The notes beneath the pieces are model-generated. The model was not told the origin of the DNA. It worked only from the letters and a program-made list of their open reading frames with translations, and did no database searches. Positions 34,553 through 43,458 of a stretch of DNA of 64,000 nucleotides are shown here, piece by piece. This stretch comes from Bradyrhizobium iriomotense (GTDB lineage Bacteria; Pseudomonadota; Alphaproteobacteria; Rhizobiales; Xanthobacteraceae), in contig NZ_BSOW01000008.1 of the NCBI RefSeq assembly GCF_030160715.1, positions 62,001-126,000 of the forward strand, written 5' to 3'. Made by a program: the position numbers and the translations under genes. Position 1 is the first letter of the stretch, and each line of letters begins with the position of its first letter.

Positions 34553-34929
34553 CGCGGCATCTTTACGGAATGCGCTACCGCCTTGATCGCGGTCGTAAAG
34601 CTTGCCCACCATTCAGCGAAATCTGCATCGGACATGGTGCCCTTGGCATTGTTTGCGAACTTGGCGACCCATCGAACGTTGCGCTTGCAATAACCGCGGG
34701 CGCCGACCATCCGGTCGATGGTCGCGCTTTGCGGGCCGCTTTTGGTCAGCGGAACGCCGGTCAGAGCACAACGGAATTTCTGTCGGCGCCATAGCTTCAA
34801 CAGGTATTCGGGCGTGAGATCGATCTGAGGCAGGTGCGGTCGATTTCTGGATCGCCACCTTGCGAAGTACAGGCAATCGGCGATCTTGCGCGCCACATCG
34901 ATCGCCGACGCCGCTTCAAGGTCAATCAT
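34549..34929 (-). CDS. HNH-fold-like protein, 126 aa
   Basis: Preceded by AAGGAGGATT directly before ATG 34929, one of the best ribosome sites in the window; the longer frame upstream belongs to a cyclase remnant. The centre RCALTGVPLTKSG...TIDRMVGARGYCKRNVRWVAKFAN follows the HNH/His-Me layout (Cys-containing hairpin, then 'xDRxxxxxGYxxxNVRxV'). The catalytic His before the Asp is absent in this branch, so nuclease activity is uncertain. Proteins of this sort occur in phages and islands. Linked to the 89-residue gene by a four-base overlap. Confidence 0.65.
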   Translation of the reverse strand: MIDLEAASAIDVARKIADCLYFARWRSRNRPHLPQIDLTPEYLLKLWRRQKFRCALTGVPLTKSGPQSATIDRMVGARGYCKRNVRWVAKFANNAKGTMSDADFAEWWASFTTAIKAVAHSVKMPR

Positions 34930-34999
34930 AATCCTCCTTGTCGTGCCCGGCGAGCGCCGGCGCGCGATCGTACCGACGAAGCAGAGCTTCCCACCCGGG

Positions 35000-35240
35000 C
35001 TATCGATCGATACTCCATTCGACGAATAGAACGGTCTTGCCAACGAACCGAACGTCGAGGGTCGACGTCCCGTATTCGTCATCGACCGTCTGGAGCGCTT
35101 CTGAAAGGCAGATTTCGCCGGCGCCAGCGCCTGTACGCGCGCCGCAACATTCACGGTCTGTCCGAAGTAATCGAGGTTTTCGTTTAACGTTACGGCGATG
35201 GACGGACCGCAATGGGCTCCGATTTTAAGGATGATGCTGG
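35000..35240 (-). pseudogene. Remnant of an adenylate/guanylate cyclase domain
   Basis: One frame reads GPSIAVTLNENLDYFGQTVN and continues VAARVQALAPA. The next frame continues AGEICLSEALQTVDDEYGTS to a stop at 35000. Together this is the C-terminal half of a class III cyclase domain (FGQTVNVAARVQALA is the diagnostic helix) with a one-base frameshift near 35110. The N-terminal half is absent; repeat sequence begins at 35259. Confidence 0.65.
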
Positions 35241-35258
35241 GATCGCCATGCTCAGCAG

Positions 35259-35317
35259 GCCCATCGCTTCAGTTGGCGCAGTGCAGCGCGATGTCCGAAG
35301 TTGGTGGTAGATCGGAA
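35259..35317. repeat. Tail-repeat relative
   Basis: GCCCATCGCTTCAGTTGGCG... aligns closely with 16918-16976 (nearly identical apart from two single-base gaps and a few changes). Here it adjoins the cyclase remnant rather than a substrate-binding gene end. Confidence 0.7.
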
Positions 35318-35428
35318 CGGCTAAGCGGACCTGTCCACACCTACGAAGCCCAGTATCTCGGCGCCGATCCAATCCCCAACAGATCGACAATTTGCCACCG
35401 GGCTCCCCTGGCGCTTTGATCCGGCCGC

Positions 35429-35680
35429 ATGAGGCCCCAAAAGATCACCTTCGGCGACATGCGCCAGATGGGCGTGCGCGGCGTTCTGATCTACTGTGCG
35501 GATTACCGTTGCGGCTATTCCGTGACCCTGAGCGCCGACCGCTGGTCGGATGACGTGCGGCTGTCGGACATCGAGCTTCGCTTCGTCTGCTCGGCGTGCG
35601 GCAGGCGCGGCGCTGACGTGCGACAAGACTTCAACTGGGGCACCCCGCCGAGTTCGGCGATGGGTTACCGGAGTACTTGA
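35429..35680 (+). CDS. Small zinc-ribbon-like protein, 83 aa
   Basis: Residues GVLIYCADYRCGYSV and RFVCSACGRRGADVRQDF give a CxxxxC...CxxC arrangement typical of a small zinc-binding knuckle. The conserved start KITFGDMRQMGVRG and the tail DFNWGTPP match a small hypothetical family I associate with Bradyrhizobium. Cytoplasmic; function unknown. Its stop is followed by a short repeat TGACTTGACCTGACTTGACTTG (35679-35700). Confidence 0.7.
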   Translation: MRPQKITFGDMRQMGVRGVLIYCADYRCGYSVTLSADRWSDDVRLSDIELRFVCSACGRRGADVRQDFNWGTPPSSAMGYRST

Positions 35681-35786
35681 CTTGACCTGACTTGACTTGC
35701 GGGGCAGACAAGATCGGCGACCGCTCCGAAATGCCAGTATTTGCGCGGGCTGTCGATTTTCGCTGAACCTTAATAATTCCGGGCGA

Positions 35787-35951
35787 ATGAATACCCCTGT
35801 GGATCGAGAACTTGACCATCGAGCTGAAGCCGTGATGGCGATGAAGAAGGCCGTCGCTGCAAGCTGTCCGGCTGAAAGGCTGAGGTGGTTGCAGCTCGCT
35901 TTGGCATGGAAGGGCCTTGCGCGCATTGCCGAAGGCAGAGCCGCAAGCTGA
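35787..35951 (+). CDS. Small helical protein, 54 aa
   Basis: From ATG 35787 the 54 residues (RELDHRAEAVMAMKKAVAAS, CPAERLRWLQLALAWKGLAR) form amphipathic helices. This start is preferred over the frame upstream, which has random composition. The ribosome site is weak (GGGCGA). Function unknown. Confidence 0.5.
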   Translation: MNTPVDRELDHRAEAVMAMKKAVAASCPAERLRWLQLALAWKGLARIAEGRAAS

Positions 35952-35999
35952 TGAAAGTTCGCCGCCGAACGGCCCTTTGCCGATCCGGAAGCCGCTGCC

Positions 36000-36161
36000 C
36001 TAAAGGTGCCTCTCATCCTGCTCGGATGGGCTCAGTGGTGCTTCTTTGGCCTCTTCCTCGGCCAGCAGCTTGCGGATCGTATTGCGCTTCTCTTCGTCCT
36101 TCTCTTCCTCAAGCAGCTTTCGGTAACGACGGATGTTCTCGTTGCGGATATATCGCTCCAT
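36000..36161 (-). CDS. Small highly charged protein, 53 aa
   Basis: ATG 36161 to TAG 36000. The protein is one Glu/Lys/Arg-rich helix (ERYIRNENIRRYRKLLEEEK, then TIRKLLAEEEAKEA). Similar short coiled proteins are common in rhizobia, from memory. No convincing ribosome site, but the opposite strand gives an implausibly hydrophobic product, which supports this strand. Confidence 0.6.
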   Translation of the reverse strand: MERYIRNENIRRYRKLLEEEKDEEKRNTIRKLLAEEEAKEAPLSPSEQDERHL

Positions 36162-36391
36162 GGGATGTTCACCATGCTGCGCCAGAGCAGGTATTATTGC
36201 ACATCTCTGAACCCTCCGATACCACTGCGGTCGGAGGCTAAGGCCGGATCAAGCCGCCGAGTTGAGGCTTAGTGCGGAGAAACAAGCGCTGTGACGCCGA
36301 ACGCAAACACGCACATGGCGGCTAAGGACCAAAGGTTATCGCGAGAGGGCACGCCCCATCCGCCGACCTCGATGCTCACCCAAGTGCAGGA

Positions 36392-36658
36392 TCAACGCGA
36401 CACGCAGTGAGGACATTCACCATCTGCGGCTTCGCTCAACTGCCGTCCAATCTCTTCCCTGAGGTCTTGCGGCTCCCAATTCGTACCGTCGCTCCTGACG
36501 ATCCTCTTGGCGCGCTCAAAAGCATGGCTCTCGGCCGCATCGTCACCCATGCGGATGCTCACTTCACAGTGAAAGGGACAGACCGCGATTGCACGAGTTG
36601 TCTCTAGCGCATAGCGCACGGTCGCGCTCAGGTCGTCGGCGTAATCTTTGGCGAACAT
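36392..36658 (-). CDS. Conserved-looking hypothetical protein, 88 aa
   Basis: ATG 36658 follows GGGAGGCTCGAC, a good ribosome site, so the start 13 codons upstream is rejected. Sequence features: MFAKDYADDLSATVRYAL, a VCPFHCEVSIRMGDDAAESH segment and a C-terminal ECPHC, giving two Cys pairs that could bind metal. Cytoplasmic; no family assigned. A 9-bp hairpin (36720-36750, GAGGCCCGG / CCGGGCCTC) lies upstream. Confidence 0.6.
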   Translation of the reverse strand: MFAKDYADDLSATVRYALETTRAIAVCPFHCEVSIRMGDDAAESHAFERAKRIVRSDGTNWEPQDLREEIGRQLSEAADGECPHCVSR

Positions 36659-36859
36659 GTCGAGCCTCCCGTCGCCTCGGCACGGTGAGACATACACGCA
36701 ATCACGATGCGGATAAGGCGAGGCCCGGTGTGCCTAGGAGCCCGGGCCTCATAACCTCAGCAGCCTGACAAGAGGTTGTTCGGCTACATGCTAACCTTAC
36801 GGCGACCGGAGCGAAGCGCTTTGATGTCGCGCAAGAAGCCGCTGCTCCGCAGCGCAACA

Positions 36860-37236
36860 TTGCCCGGAGCCGCCGTAGGTAGCTTCGGCTTGCAGCCGGA
36901 CCTGTCCACCGGGATCGGCGCCGCGTTCATAGCCTATGCAGCAATTGTCTATCCGTTGATCGGGGGCGCCATCGGTCATGATTATCCGGAATGCCCATGT
37001 TTGGCGTCACACCTTGTCCCGCGACCATCTTCACGTTCGGACTGCTTCTGACGACGATGCGTCCGGTGCCACGCTGGCTGCTTGTCATCCCCGTTGTTTG
37101 GTCGCTGATCGGCGGAAGCGCGGCCATTCTACTCCATGTGCCGCAAGACTGGCTGCTCCTTGGGAGTGGCTGCATTGCCGCACCACTGATCGTCGCTCGC
37201 GATCGGCACACGATACGCGGTACCGGATTCGCATAG
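36860..37236 (+). pseudogene. DUF6064-like membrane protein, truncated and frameshifted
   Basis: One frame reads GAAFIAYAAIVYPLIGGAIG then HDYPE; a one-base deletion near 36990 shifts the continuation PMFGVTPCPATIFTFGLLLT and RPVPRWLLVIPVVWSLIGGS into another frame, ending at 37236. Both parts are hydrophobic and match the end of DUF6064-type membrane proteins as I remember them. The N-terminal two thirds are missing. Confidence 0.55.
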
Positions 37237-37311
37237 AGCCAAATGCAGTTGCACCAGGCCTTCACTGCTTGCCGAGCCAGCGCCGGAAGCAGCAAGGCCA
37301 TACGACGAGGC

Positions 37312-39435
37312 TTACAACCCCAGCCCGCGCTTTCGTCCGAAGCTCCAATCGATGCCGCCGTTATCCAGCGTGATGCCAGAGACGTGTTGCCCAATGCGCT
37401 TGTCGAGGACTGGCTGCCAGGGGACGAGGGCAAAGCCGAGGCCACCGTCGGCGCTCAGGACTTCGAGCATGGCAAAGCGGCCGCTGGTGAGATTGGTCGA
37501 ACCGACGAGAGCCCCAGTGACGTAGTCGCCTGCCTTGACCGGTTGGAAGGTTCGTCCCAAGGAGGACGCCATCTCCTGTCCGACCCGCTCGATCTCCTTC
37601 CGTTCGAGGGTGGCGATGCTGGTCCGGGAAATCGTCGTCTTCCCGTCCTTGGTCACGGCATAGCCCATCTCGACGAGTCGCTGGGCCCGCTGGCTGAGCG
37701 CCTGCCTGACCTGTCGGCCAAAGCCGAGGTCTTTGACCGAAATCGCATCCCGGGCGATCAACTCCCGGTCGAGCCAGGTCGCTCCGTCGCTGGTTATCTG
37801 CCGCTCAAGGTCGATGGTGGAAAGGATCCGTAGCTGGGGCCGGTTGCCGCCGTGAGCGGGGTCGTAGGACTGCCCGCGCTCGACGATGTCGTTCGGCACC
37901 CGCCAAAGATCCTCATCGAGCCGCTCGACATGCCCGGCCCGGCGGAGCGCCTCCAATCGGCGAACGTGGAAGCGGACAAAACTCTCCGGGTCCTTACCCT
38001 GGCGTTCGAAGCTGTCCTTAATCCGGGCCAGATGCCGGCTGGGCCGATAGATGCCGTCGCCCTCCTCAGCGTTGATGGCGATGTTGCGGTCGGCCGCCCG
38101 CGTCCCGGAGGTGGGAGGAGCCGCCTCGACGATCAAACCACGCCGGACCTCCTCGACCCGGGAGGCATCAACGAACTCTATGTGATGAACCCTTCCGTCG
38201 ACTCCATCGATCACAAGAATGAGCCGCTCGCTCATTTCGTCTCCGGCCAGTCCCTTGGCCAGGACGCGACCGACCACGGTCTGGTCGATCGAGCCGCCGT
38301 GAAGGGCGTATTGACCAACCCCACGCTCCTCCGCGAGACCCTGCTCGGAAAGCGCTCGGTGCATGGTCTTGATGATGTCGTTGCGCTCGCCAAGCTCTTT
38401 CAGGGTGATCTCGGTCTTGCCGGACAGGACCCAGCGTCCGGGCTCAGCTTCGGATGCCAACCCATACCGCTCAAGCTGCTTGACCCGGCCGATCATGAGG
38501 GCCCGGTTCTGGCGCACCAAGTAGCTTGCCCCTTCACCCGATCTCAGATCGATGACGCCGGCCTCGCGCTGCTCGGACAGCAGCGCCTTGTCGAGCCGGG
38601 TCAGCCGCTCGGCGGTCACCTCATTGGCGAGCTTGGCCTGCAGTTCGATCTCGGTCTGGTGGCCAAGTTCCCTGGTAACGAAGTCGCTCGCCCGGTGTCG
38701 GATGCCGTGGGCGATATAGTCGCCGGCGATGTTGAGGATCTTGCCGTCGTCAGTGACGCCACGGACCAGGATATGGGTGTGGGGGTGGCCAGTGTTGTGA
38801 TGGTCGACCGCGATCCAGTCGAGGCGTGTCTCCAAGTCGATCTCCATTTGCCGCATCAGGTCGCGGGTGAAGCCACGCAGGTCGACCATCTCGGTGGAGT
38901 CTTCTGGGGCGACGATGAAGCGGAACTGATGGCGATCCCCGCGTCCGCGCTCGACAAAGCCCTTGCCGTCGGCCTCATCCTCAAAGGCAGAATAAACCCT
39001 GCCCTTCTCGCCCTCGCGGGTCACACCGTCTCGTTCGAGATAGCGCAAGTGTGCATCGACCGCCTTGCTTGCCAGCCCGCGCATCCTGGGGCTACGCGGC
39101 CCGCTCTGCGGGTTAAGCTTGACGACCTTGGCCTTGACGACGACACGGCGTGAGCGGAAGCGGCCAGCGGCATCGCTCTGCCATCCGCCGCCATCCCGGG
39201 GCAGCGAGGCCACGACCTTCGCGCCGCGGCCACGGGCATTGAACCTGCCGCTGGCCTTCCCGCTTCGGCCGCTTGGCGATCGCGATCCGCCGATCCGAGA
39301 GGGATTTCCGCCGGCCTTGCGCACGGCGATCTGGACTTGCTTGAGGAATGGCTGGGCCTTCGAGCCGAGGCGCGTGCCGCCGCTGCGGACTCGTCCTGGT
39401 CTGACCCGAAATTCGTCGCCGTCATCTCTCACCAT
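37312..39435 (-). CDS. Relaxase / mobilisation nuclease with DUF3363 domain
   Basis: 707 residues. It cuts oriT DNA and stays bound to the 5' end during conjugative transfer. The histidine triad that binds the metal is visible in AVDHHNTGHPHTHILVRG (about residue 215). The N-terminal quarter is basic and Gly/Ser/Arg-rich, and the C-terminal half is the DUF3363 region (SYDPAHGGNRPQLRILST, FALVPWQPVLDKRIGQHVSG). Start ATG 39435 gives the common MVRDDGDEFRVRPGR beginning. The gene is uninterrupted, unlike the transfer genes at 41-42 kb. Such relaxases mark integrative mobilisable elements of alphaproteobacteria. Confidence 0.9.
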   Translation of the reverse strand: MVRDDGDEFRVRPGRVRSGGTRLGSKAQPFLKQVQIAVRKAGGNPSRIGGSRSPSGRSGKASGRFNARGRGAKVVASLPRDGGGWQSDAAGRFRSRRVVVKAKVVKLNPQSGPRSPRMRGLASKAVDAHLRYLERDGVTREGEKGRVYSAFEDEADGKGFVERGRGDRHQFRFIVAPEDSTEMVDLRGFTRDLMRQMEIDLETRLDWIAVDHHNTGHPHTHILVRGVTDDGKILNIAGDYIAHGIRHRASDFVTRELGHQTEIELQAKLANEVTAERLTRLDKALLSEQREAGVIDLRSGEGASYLVRQNRALMIGRVKQLERYGLASEAEPGRWVLSGKTEITLKELGERNDIIKTMHRALSEQGLAEERGVGQYALHGGSIDQTVVGRVLAKGLAGDEMSERLILVIDGVDGRVHHIEFVDASRVEEVRRGLIVEAAPPTSGTRAADRNIAINAEEGDGIYRPSRHLARIKDSFERQGKDPESFVRFHVRRLEALRRAGHVERLDEDLWRVPNDIVERGQSYDPAHGGNRPQLRILSTIDLERQITSDGATWLDRELIARDAISVKDLGFGRQVRQALSQRAQRLVEMGYAVTKDGKTTISRTSIATLERKEIERVGQEMASSLGRTFQPVKAGDYVTGALVGSTNLTSGRFAMLEVLSADGGLGFALVPWQPVLDKRIGQHVSGITLDNGGIDWSFGRKRGLGL

Positions 39436-40080
39436 CAACGGACGATCTACGCGAGAAAATGGCTCGCACAAGGTCACGAAGACCGCGATAGCATCAAATC
39501 GTGGGAAGAGGCGTTGCAGCGAACGACCGGCGGAAGCGCCGCCGCCGCACATTGTAAGCGACGCCGCTCGGAGGATTGAAATCAATCATGAAAATTCGAA
39601 AAGCGACACCCGCACACTCTGCAAGGCGCCAAAATGGTGCCGCGGAAACCCGCAAAAACCAATGTGCAGACAAACCCTTGCGACCAGAGGGAGCCAGCGA
39701 ACGCCAGTTCGCTTTATCTTGCCTTCCTAATCGGGCGGGCAAAGTCAACTCATTCCTACGCTTTTCTTCGACTCTTCGAACTTCAGCCACTACCGACTCC
39801 CTGCACCAACAACGCGCAACTTCACCACAGTTGCGTACGCGACGTGCATTCACCAGGCGGGATCCATGCGTTCCTTCGCATTCAGCACTTGGGCCGTCGC
39901 ATGCTCTTCATCAGGTTCGTAAACAGGGCTGTCCAAGCAGTCCGGTGTTCTCGTCCCCGAAGGGCGGTAGCAGGCAAGAGATAGCGGACATTCCCCGTTT
40001 CGCGGCTCCGCCAGGGGACGCCCACCGCGCGCGGATCTCCAATTTCGCTTCTCCTCAACATGCCTGGCGCAAACCCAGCG
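39436..40080. other. Intergenic region upstream of the relaxase, possible oriT
   Basis: 645 bp without a convincing gene. Transfer origins usually lie just upstream of relaxase genes, so oriT may be here, but no clear nick-site repeat was identified. Several frames are open on both strands with random-looking composition. Confidence 0.35.
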
Positions 40081-41159
40081 CTAATCTGTCGTCATGTGCC
40101 ACGCCGCTACTGTGCAGGTTTCAACCGCAGCCTTGGCGCCGAATCCGACGTGGAAATCGGTCGCGCTGACCCACATCCGGTGCAGAATGCTCGCCAGCTT
40201 GCGCGCGACCGCGGTGATCGCGCACAACATGCTTGACCGTTTGGCGATCCGCAGGCCCCACGCCCGCAAGGCCGACCATTTCCTGACGCAGCAGCAGGCT
40301 TGCAGCCGCCTCGCAAAGCGTCTCCCGCACGGCGACGTCGCCCTGTTTGCTGATGCGCCCTTCGTAGTCGATCGACGTGCCGGACTGGTGCCGCCTCGGC
40401 GCCAAGCCAAAATGCGCGCCTACCGTTCGCGATCTGGCAAAGCGCCGGGGATCATCGACGCCGACCTTGAACGACAGGGCCGCAACGGGACCGACGCTGG
40501 AACCGTCATCAGGCGGCGGCAGACAGCATCATGCTGGACGACCTGCAGCAGCACACGATGCAACCGATCGTAACCCTCAAGGATGGCGCGGCGCACATCC
40601 AACAATGCCTCGATGGTCATTACGAAGATCGGATCGCTACGGTCGATCAGCTCGCGCACGCGGGCTTCGTAGGCACCGCGGGCGACGGCTCCAACGAGCA
40701 ACCCATAGGCCCGCAGCGCATCACGAACTTGGTTTTCGATGTCGATCAGTTTACGCTTGAGCAGCTTCCGGTTGGTCAGCAGCGTGCGCATCTTCTGCAT
40801 GTCGATATTCTTGACATGGACGGCGCGGTACCAGCTCAACCGCATCATCTGCGCAATGCCGCGGGCATCGTTTCGGTCGGTCTTATTGCGCATCGTCGAC
40901 AGTGACACACGCATGTGGCGCGCTTCGACGACAATGACCGGAAGCCCGGCTGGCTGCAGTTCGCAATAGAGCCAGATGCCAAGCGATGACGCCTCGACTC
41001 CCACTCTCTCCAGCGATCCGCGTAGTCCTCTACAGCGGAGCGGATCGCCGTTGGCTCGGTCGTGAACTTGAGTTCACGAACCGTGAGACCTTCACCATCG
41101 ATAATGCAAAGACTGGTTTCTTCCAGACCGACGTCCAACCCAACGTAAAGCTTCATCGG
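40081..41159 (-). pseudogene. IS110-family transposase, multiply frameshifted
   Basis: Pieces of one DEDD transposase lie in order. MKLYVGLDVGLEETSLCIID (start 41154) is followed by a shift near 41010, then GVEASSLGIWLYCELQPAG, RNKTDRNDARGIAQMMRL and LLDVRRAILEGYDRL. A shift near 40490 leads to PRRHQSGTSIDYEGRISKQG, and another near 40290 to RKWSALRAWGLRIAKR and TDFHVGFGAK. The N-terminal DEDD catalytic part and the C-terminal Ser region are both recognisable, but at least three frameshifts make it dead. IS110 elements lack long terminal repeats, so exact ends were not set. Confidence 0.85.
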
Positions 41160-41351
41160 AGCTCTCCTGTATGCGAACGACGACCTAAGTCGTTGCACCG
41201 GGCTCCAGATTCGGCCACACGGCGGCGATCCCCGTGCACCGGTTTCTCGGAGCCCGATTTGAAGGTCCCACCCTCGTGCTTCCCCACTGTCCTCCCGTTT
41301 CCGCCAAGTCCACTCCAGCGTACCCCGGCGCTCGCCGGTTCACGCCATTGC

Positions 41352-42012
41352 TCATCGCGCGCCTCCAACGTCGGATCTCGCGCTGAACAGGCTCGCCCCC
41401 TCGGAATGATCGATGACAAGGCGTGAACACCCGAAGAAGCGATCGCGTCGTTTGCAACGCTCCTGGCCTGTTGCCAATCTGGACTGCTCTTGCGTTCCGA
41501 TTGCGTGACGAAGAGCGGGACGACGGTCCAAGAGAGCTGGCCAGCGAGTCGACACCCCCACCAAGGTCGCGAGATTGGCGACATACGCTTGCATCTCTGC
41601 CGGCAACGGTTCACCGGTGATATGCCGTTCGTAGCGTGCTGGCCCGGCATTGTATGCTGCAAACGCACCGGGCGCGCCATAGCGGTCCAGCAGTTCAGCT
41701 AGATACGCCGTGCCAACCAAAATGTTGTCGCGAGCGTGGTAGGGATCGTTGCCAATACCAGGTCCCCGGCATGATTTGCATCAATCCCATTGCGCCTTTC
41801 GGCGATTTGGCGCGCACATCGCCGGCGCTCTCCAGACGGATCACCGAGCTGATCCAGAGCACGGGCACCGCGAACCGTCGTGAGGCTTCTACAATCAAGG
41901 GCGCAAGCACATTGCTAGCCTGATCCTTCACTGGCTGGCCAGCAAATTCCTCCCCGGCGAGAACGGCACTGCTGCAAATCGTGAAAACGAACTGCAGTGG
42001 CACGACAGCCCA
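41352..42012 (-). pseudogene. Lytic transglycosylase of a conjugation system, frameshifted
   Basis: The first part reads a signal-like FVFTICSSAVLAGEE, then VLWISSVIRLESAGDVRAKS and PKGAMGLMQIMPGTW, the Slt-type catalytic motif with the Glu. About ten residues are then missing, the frame changes near 41760, and it resumes NDPYHARDNILVGTAYLAEL and FAAYNAGPARYERH. This is the VirB1/TrbN-type peptidoglycan-opening enzyme of transfer systems. Deletion plus frameshift should abolish it. Confidence 0.75.
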
Positions 42013-42209
42013 GATGCGCGCTCCCGACCGAGCCAAGCATGCCGTCGTGCTCGCGCCCGTCCAGGGTAAAGCCGCTTCGCGCCGGCCGTTCGGCCGCCCT
42101 GGACCGCGGCTGCGCGCGTCGGCCTTGCAAGCACCGGTCGAGACGGAGGAATGGTCCCTCAATCGATCGAACAGAGGAATGGCGCGGCAGACACCTGCAA
42201 CACGCACGA

Positions 42210-42505
42210 TCACTCCTCCCACGTCGACACCGGGAACGCATGGCCGATAACAGCCGACGCGGGCAGAAACCCAAAATACCGGCCGTCCAGGGAGTCGTCG
42301 GACTGCCAGTTCATGAGAAAGAGTTCGCCCTCCCCGACCACGCGGCACCCTCCCACCTCGGCAGCGGTCGGTCGCGCCCGTCGCGATCCCTCGCCTCGCC
42401 CACCGCAATCTTGTCGACCGAAGTTGTGAGCCCGGTTCTGCAGTCCGTTTGCCCTGGAGGCGCCAGCACGCGTTTGAGCATTGGGACGCCGACGGGCAGA
42501 TGACG
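42210..42505 (-). pseudogene. TraF-like S26 signal peptidase, truncated and frameshifted
   Basis: One frame reads VGVPMLKRVLAPPGQTDCRT and EARDRDGRDRPLPRWEG (the Lys after M-x is the expected catalytic base region). A one-base deletion near 42365 shifts to CRVVGEGELFLMNWQSDDSL, DGRYFG and IGHAFPVSTWEE with a stop at 42210. This is the C-terminal two thirds of conjugative TraF peptidases; the N-terminal membrane segment and the Ser region are gone. It neighbours the broken transglycosylase in the order normal for such elements. Confidence 0.7.
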
Positions 42506-43161
42506 CTGGAAAACTCTCGAAAAATGCGTCTCTCACGATCGAGGCTGAAGGACGTGTAGCGTTCAATATCATTCAGAAATCTGTCGGCTATTGTGAGATC
42601 TTCCGCGAGCTCATCCTCCATGTGAGCAATCAACTCTCAACCGTATCGACATCAAACGGAGAGACGGTGGCTTCGCCGCAGCTGTTCCAAGTCGCCTCTT
42701 CCCGACTCGACACGATTTTGGTCCCAGCTTCCTGCATGACAGTGCTGAGCAGCTGATACTGGGCAGCGGTATCGGCCGGCCATGCGCCTCGCGACTTGTT
42801 AGCTGGAATGGACCCTTCCGCGAAGGCAGCGGCCATCGTCGATCTTGCGACAACAGAGAAAGCCAACCGCTGGCTTTGCTTACGGCAGCGCAATCTCAGC
42901 GAATGACCAATCGTCGTGTTCTTCCTTCAGGCGATAGTGCTTGTGGGCATGGCCTGCAGCCGATCGGTCTTAACCGGCCGCCCTCTACGCCGACATGATC
43001 CTTTCCCTGCCAGCGGCGTGCAAGGGAACTGGCCTCATCAGGTCAACCGAAATCGCCGAACGTTTCTTTTTGTACGACACGCTGGCCAGCCGGTTGCCGG
43101 GCGGAGCCAAAAATCTTAGGCGCACAGCACTTATTGGTCTCAATCGCATGGAGAAAGCAGT
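42506..43161. other. No confident gene; worn element DNA
   Basis: A minus-strand frame 42630-42836 (MAAAFAEGSIPANKSRG, STVMQEAGTKIVSSREEATW) and a short one from 42621 (MEDELAEDLTIADRFLNDIE) have protein-like content but no recognised family. They may be remnants of small genes of the same transfer element. Confidence 0.3.
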
Positions 43162-43458
43162 ATGGCGCGTCGGGAAATCACACCGATCAAGCGCACCATC
43201 CGGCGAGACCAGCTTCGCGAGATGGTCCCGCTTGCCGACAGCACCATCTATGAGATGGAGCAGCGCGGCGACTTTCCGAGACGTTTCGCGCTTTCGGCTC
43301 GATGTGTCGTGTGGGACCTTGCTGAGGTCGAAGCATGGCTGGCTTTGCGCAGGTCGACACCTCTCTCGCGCGCGCCACATCCTGACGTGAGGCAACGCCG
43401 AACCCGGCCGGTTAAAGGGCCGGGTCGGGCTGCACGAGCGGCATTGACGGCGGAATGA
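43162..43458 (+). CDS. AlpA-family helix-turn-helix protein
   Basis: 98 residues with ATG 43162 after GGAGAAAGC. The winged HTH of AlpA/MerR-like excisionase regulators is visible: IRRDQLREMVPLADSTIYEM, RGDFPRRFALSARCVVWD, and the recognition wing VEAWLALR. Such proteins control integrase expression or act as excision factors in integrated elements. It converges with the integrase and the two 3' ends overlap by 47 bp. The tail (RTRPVKGPGRAARAALTAE) is basic and unstructured. Confidence 0.82.
   Translation: MARREITPIKRTIRRDQLREMVPLADSTIYEMEQRGDFPRRFALSARCVVWDLAEVEAWLALRRSTPLSRAPHPDVRQRRTRPVKGPGRAARAALTAE

Noticed and set aside
37852..39153. 433-codon plus-strand frame
   Set aside because: Exact antisense of the relaxase, whose histidine triad and DUF3363 domain are clear.
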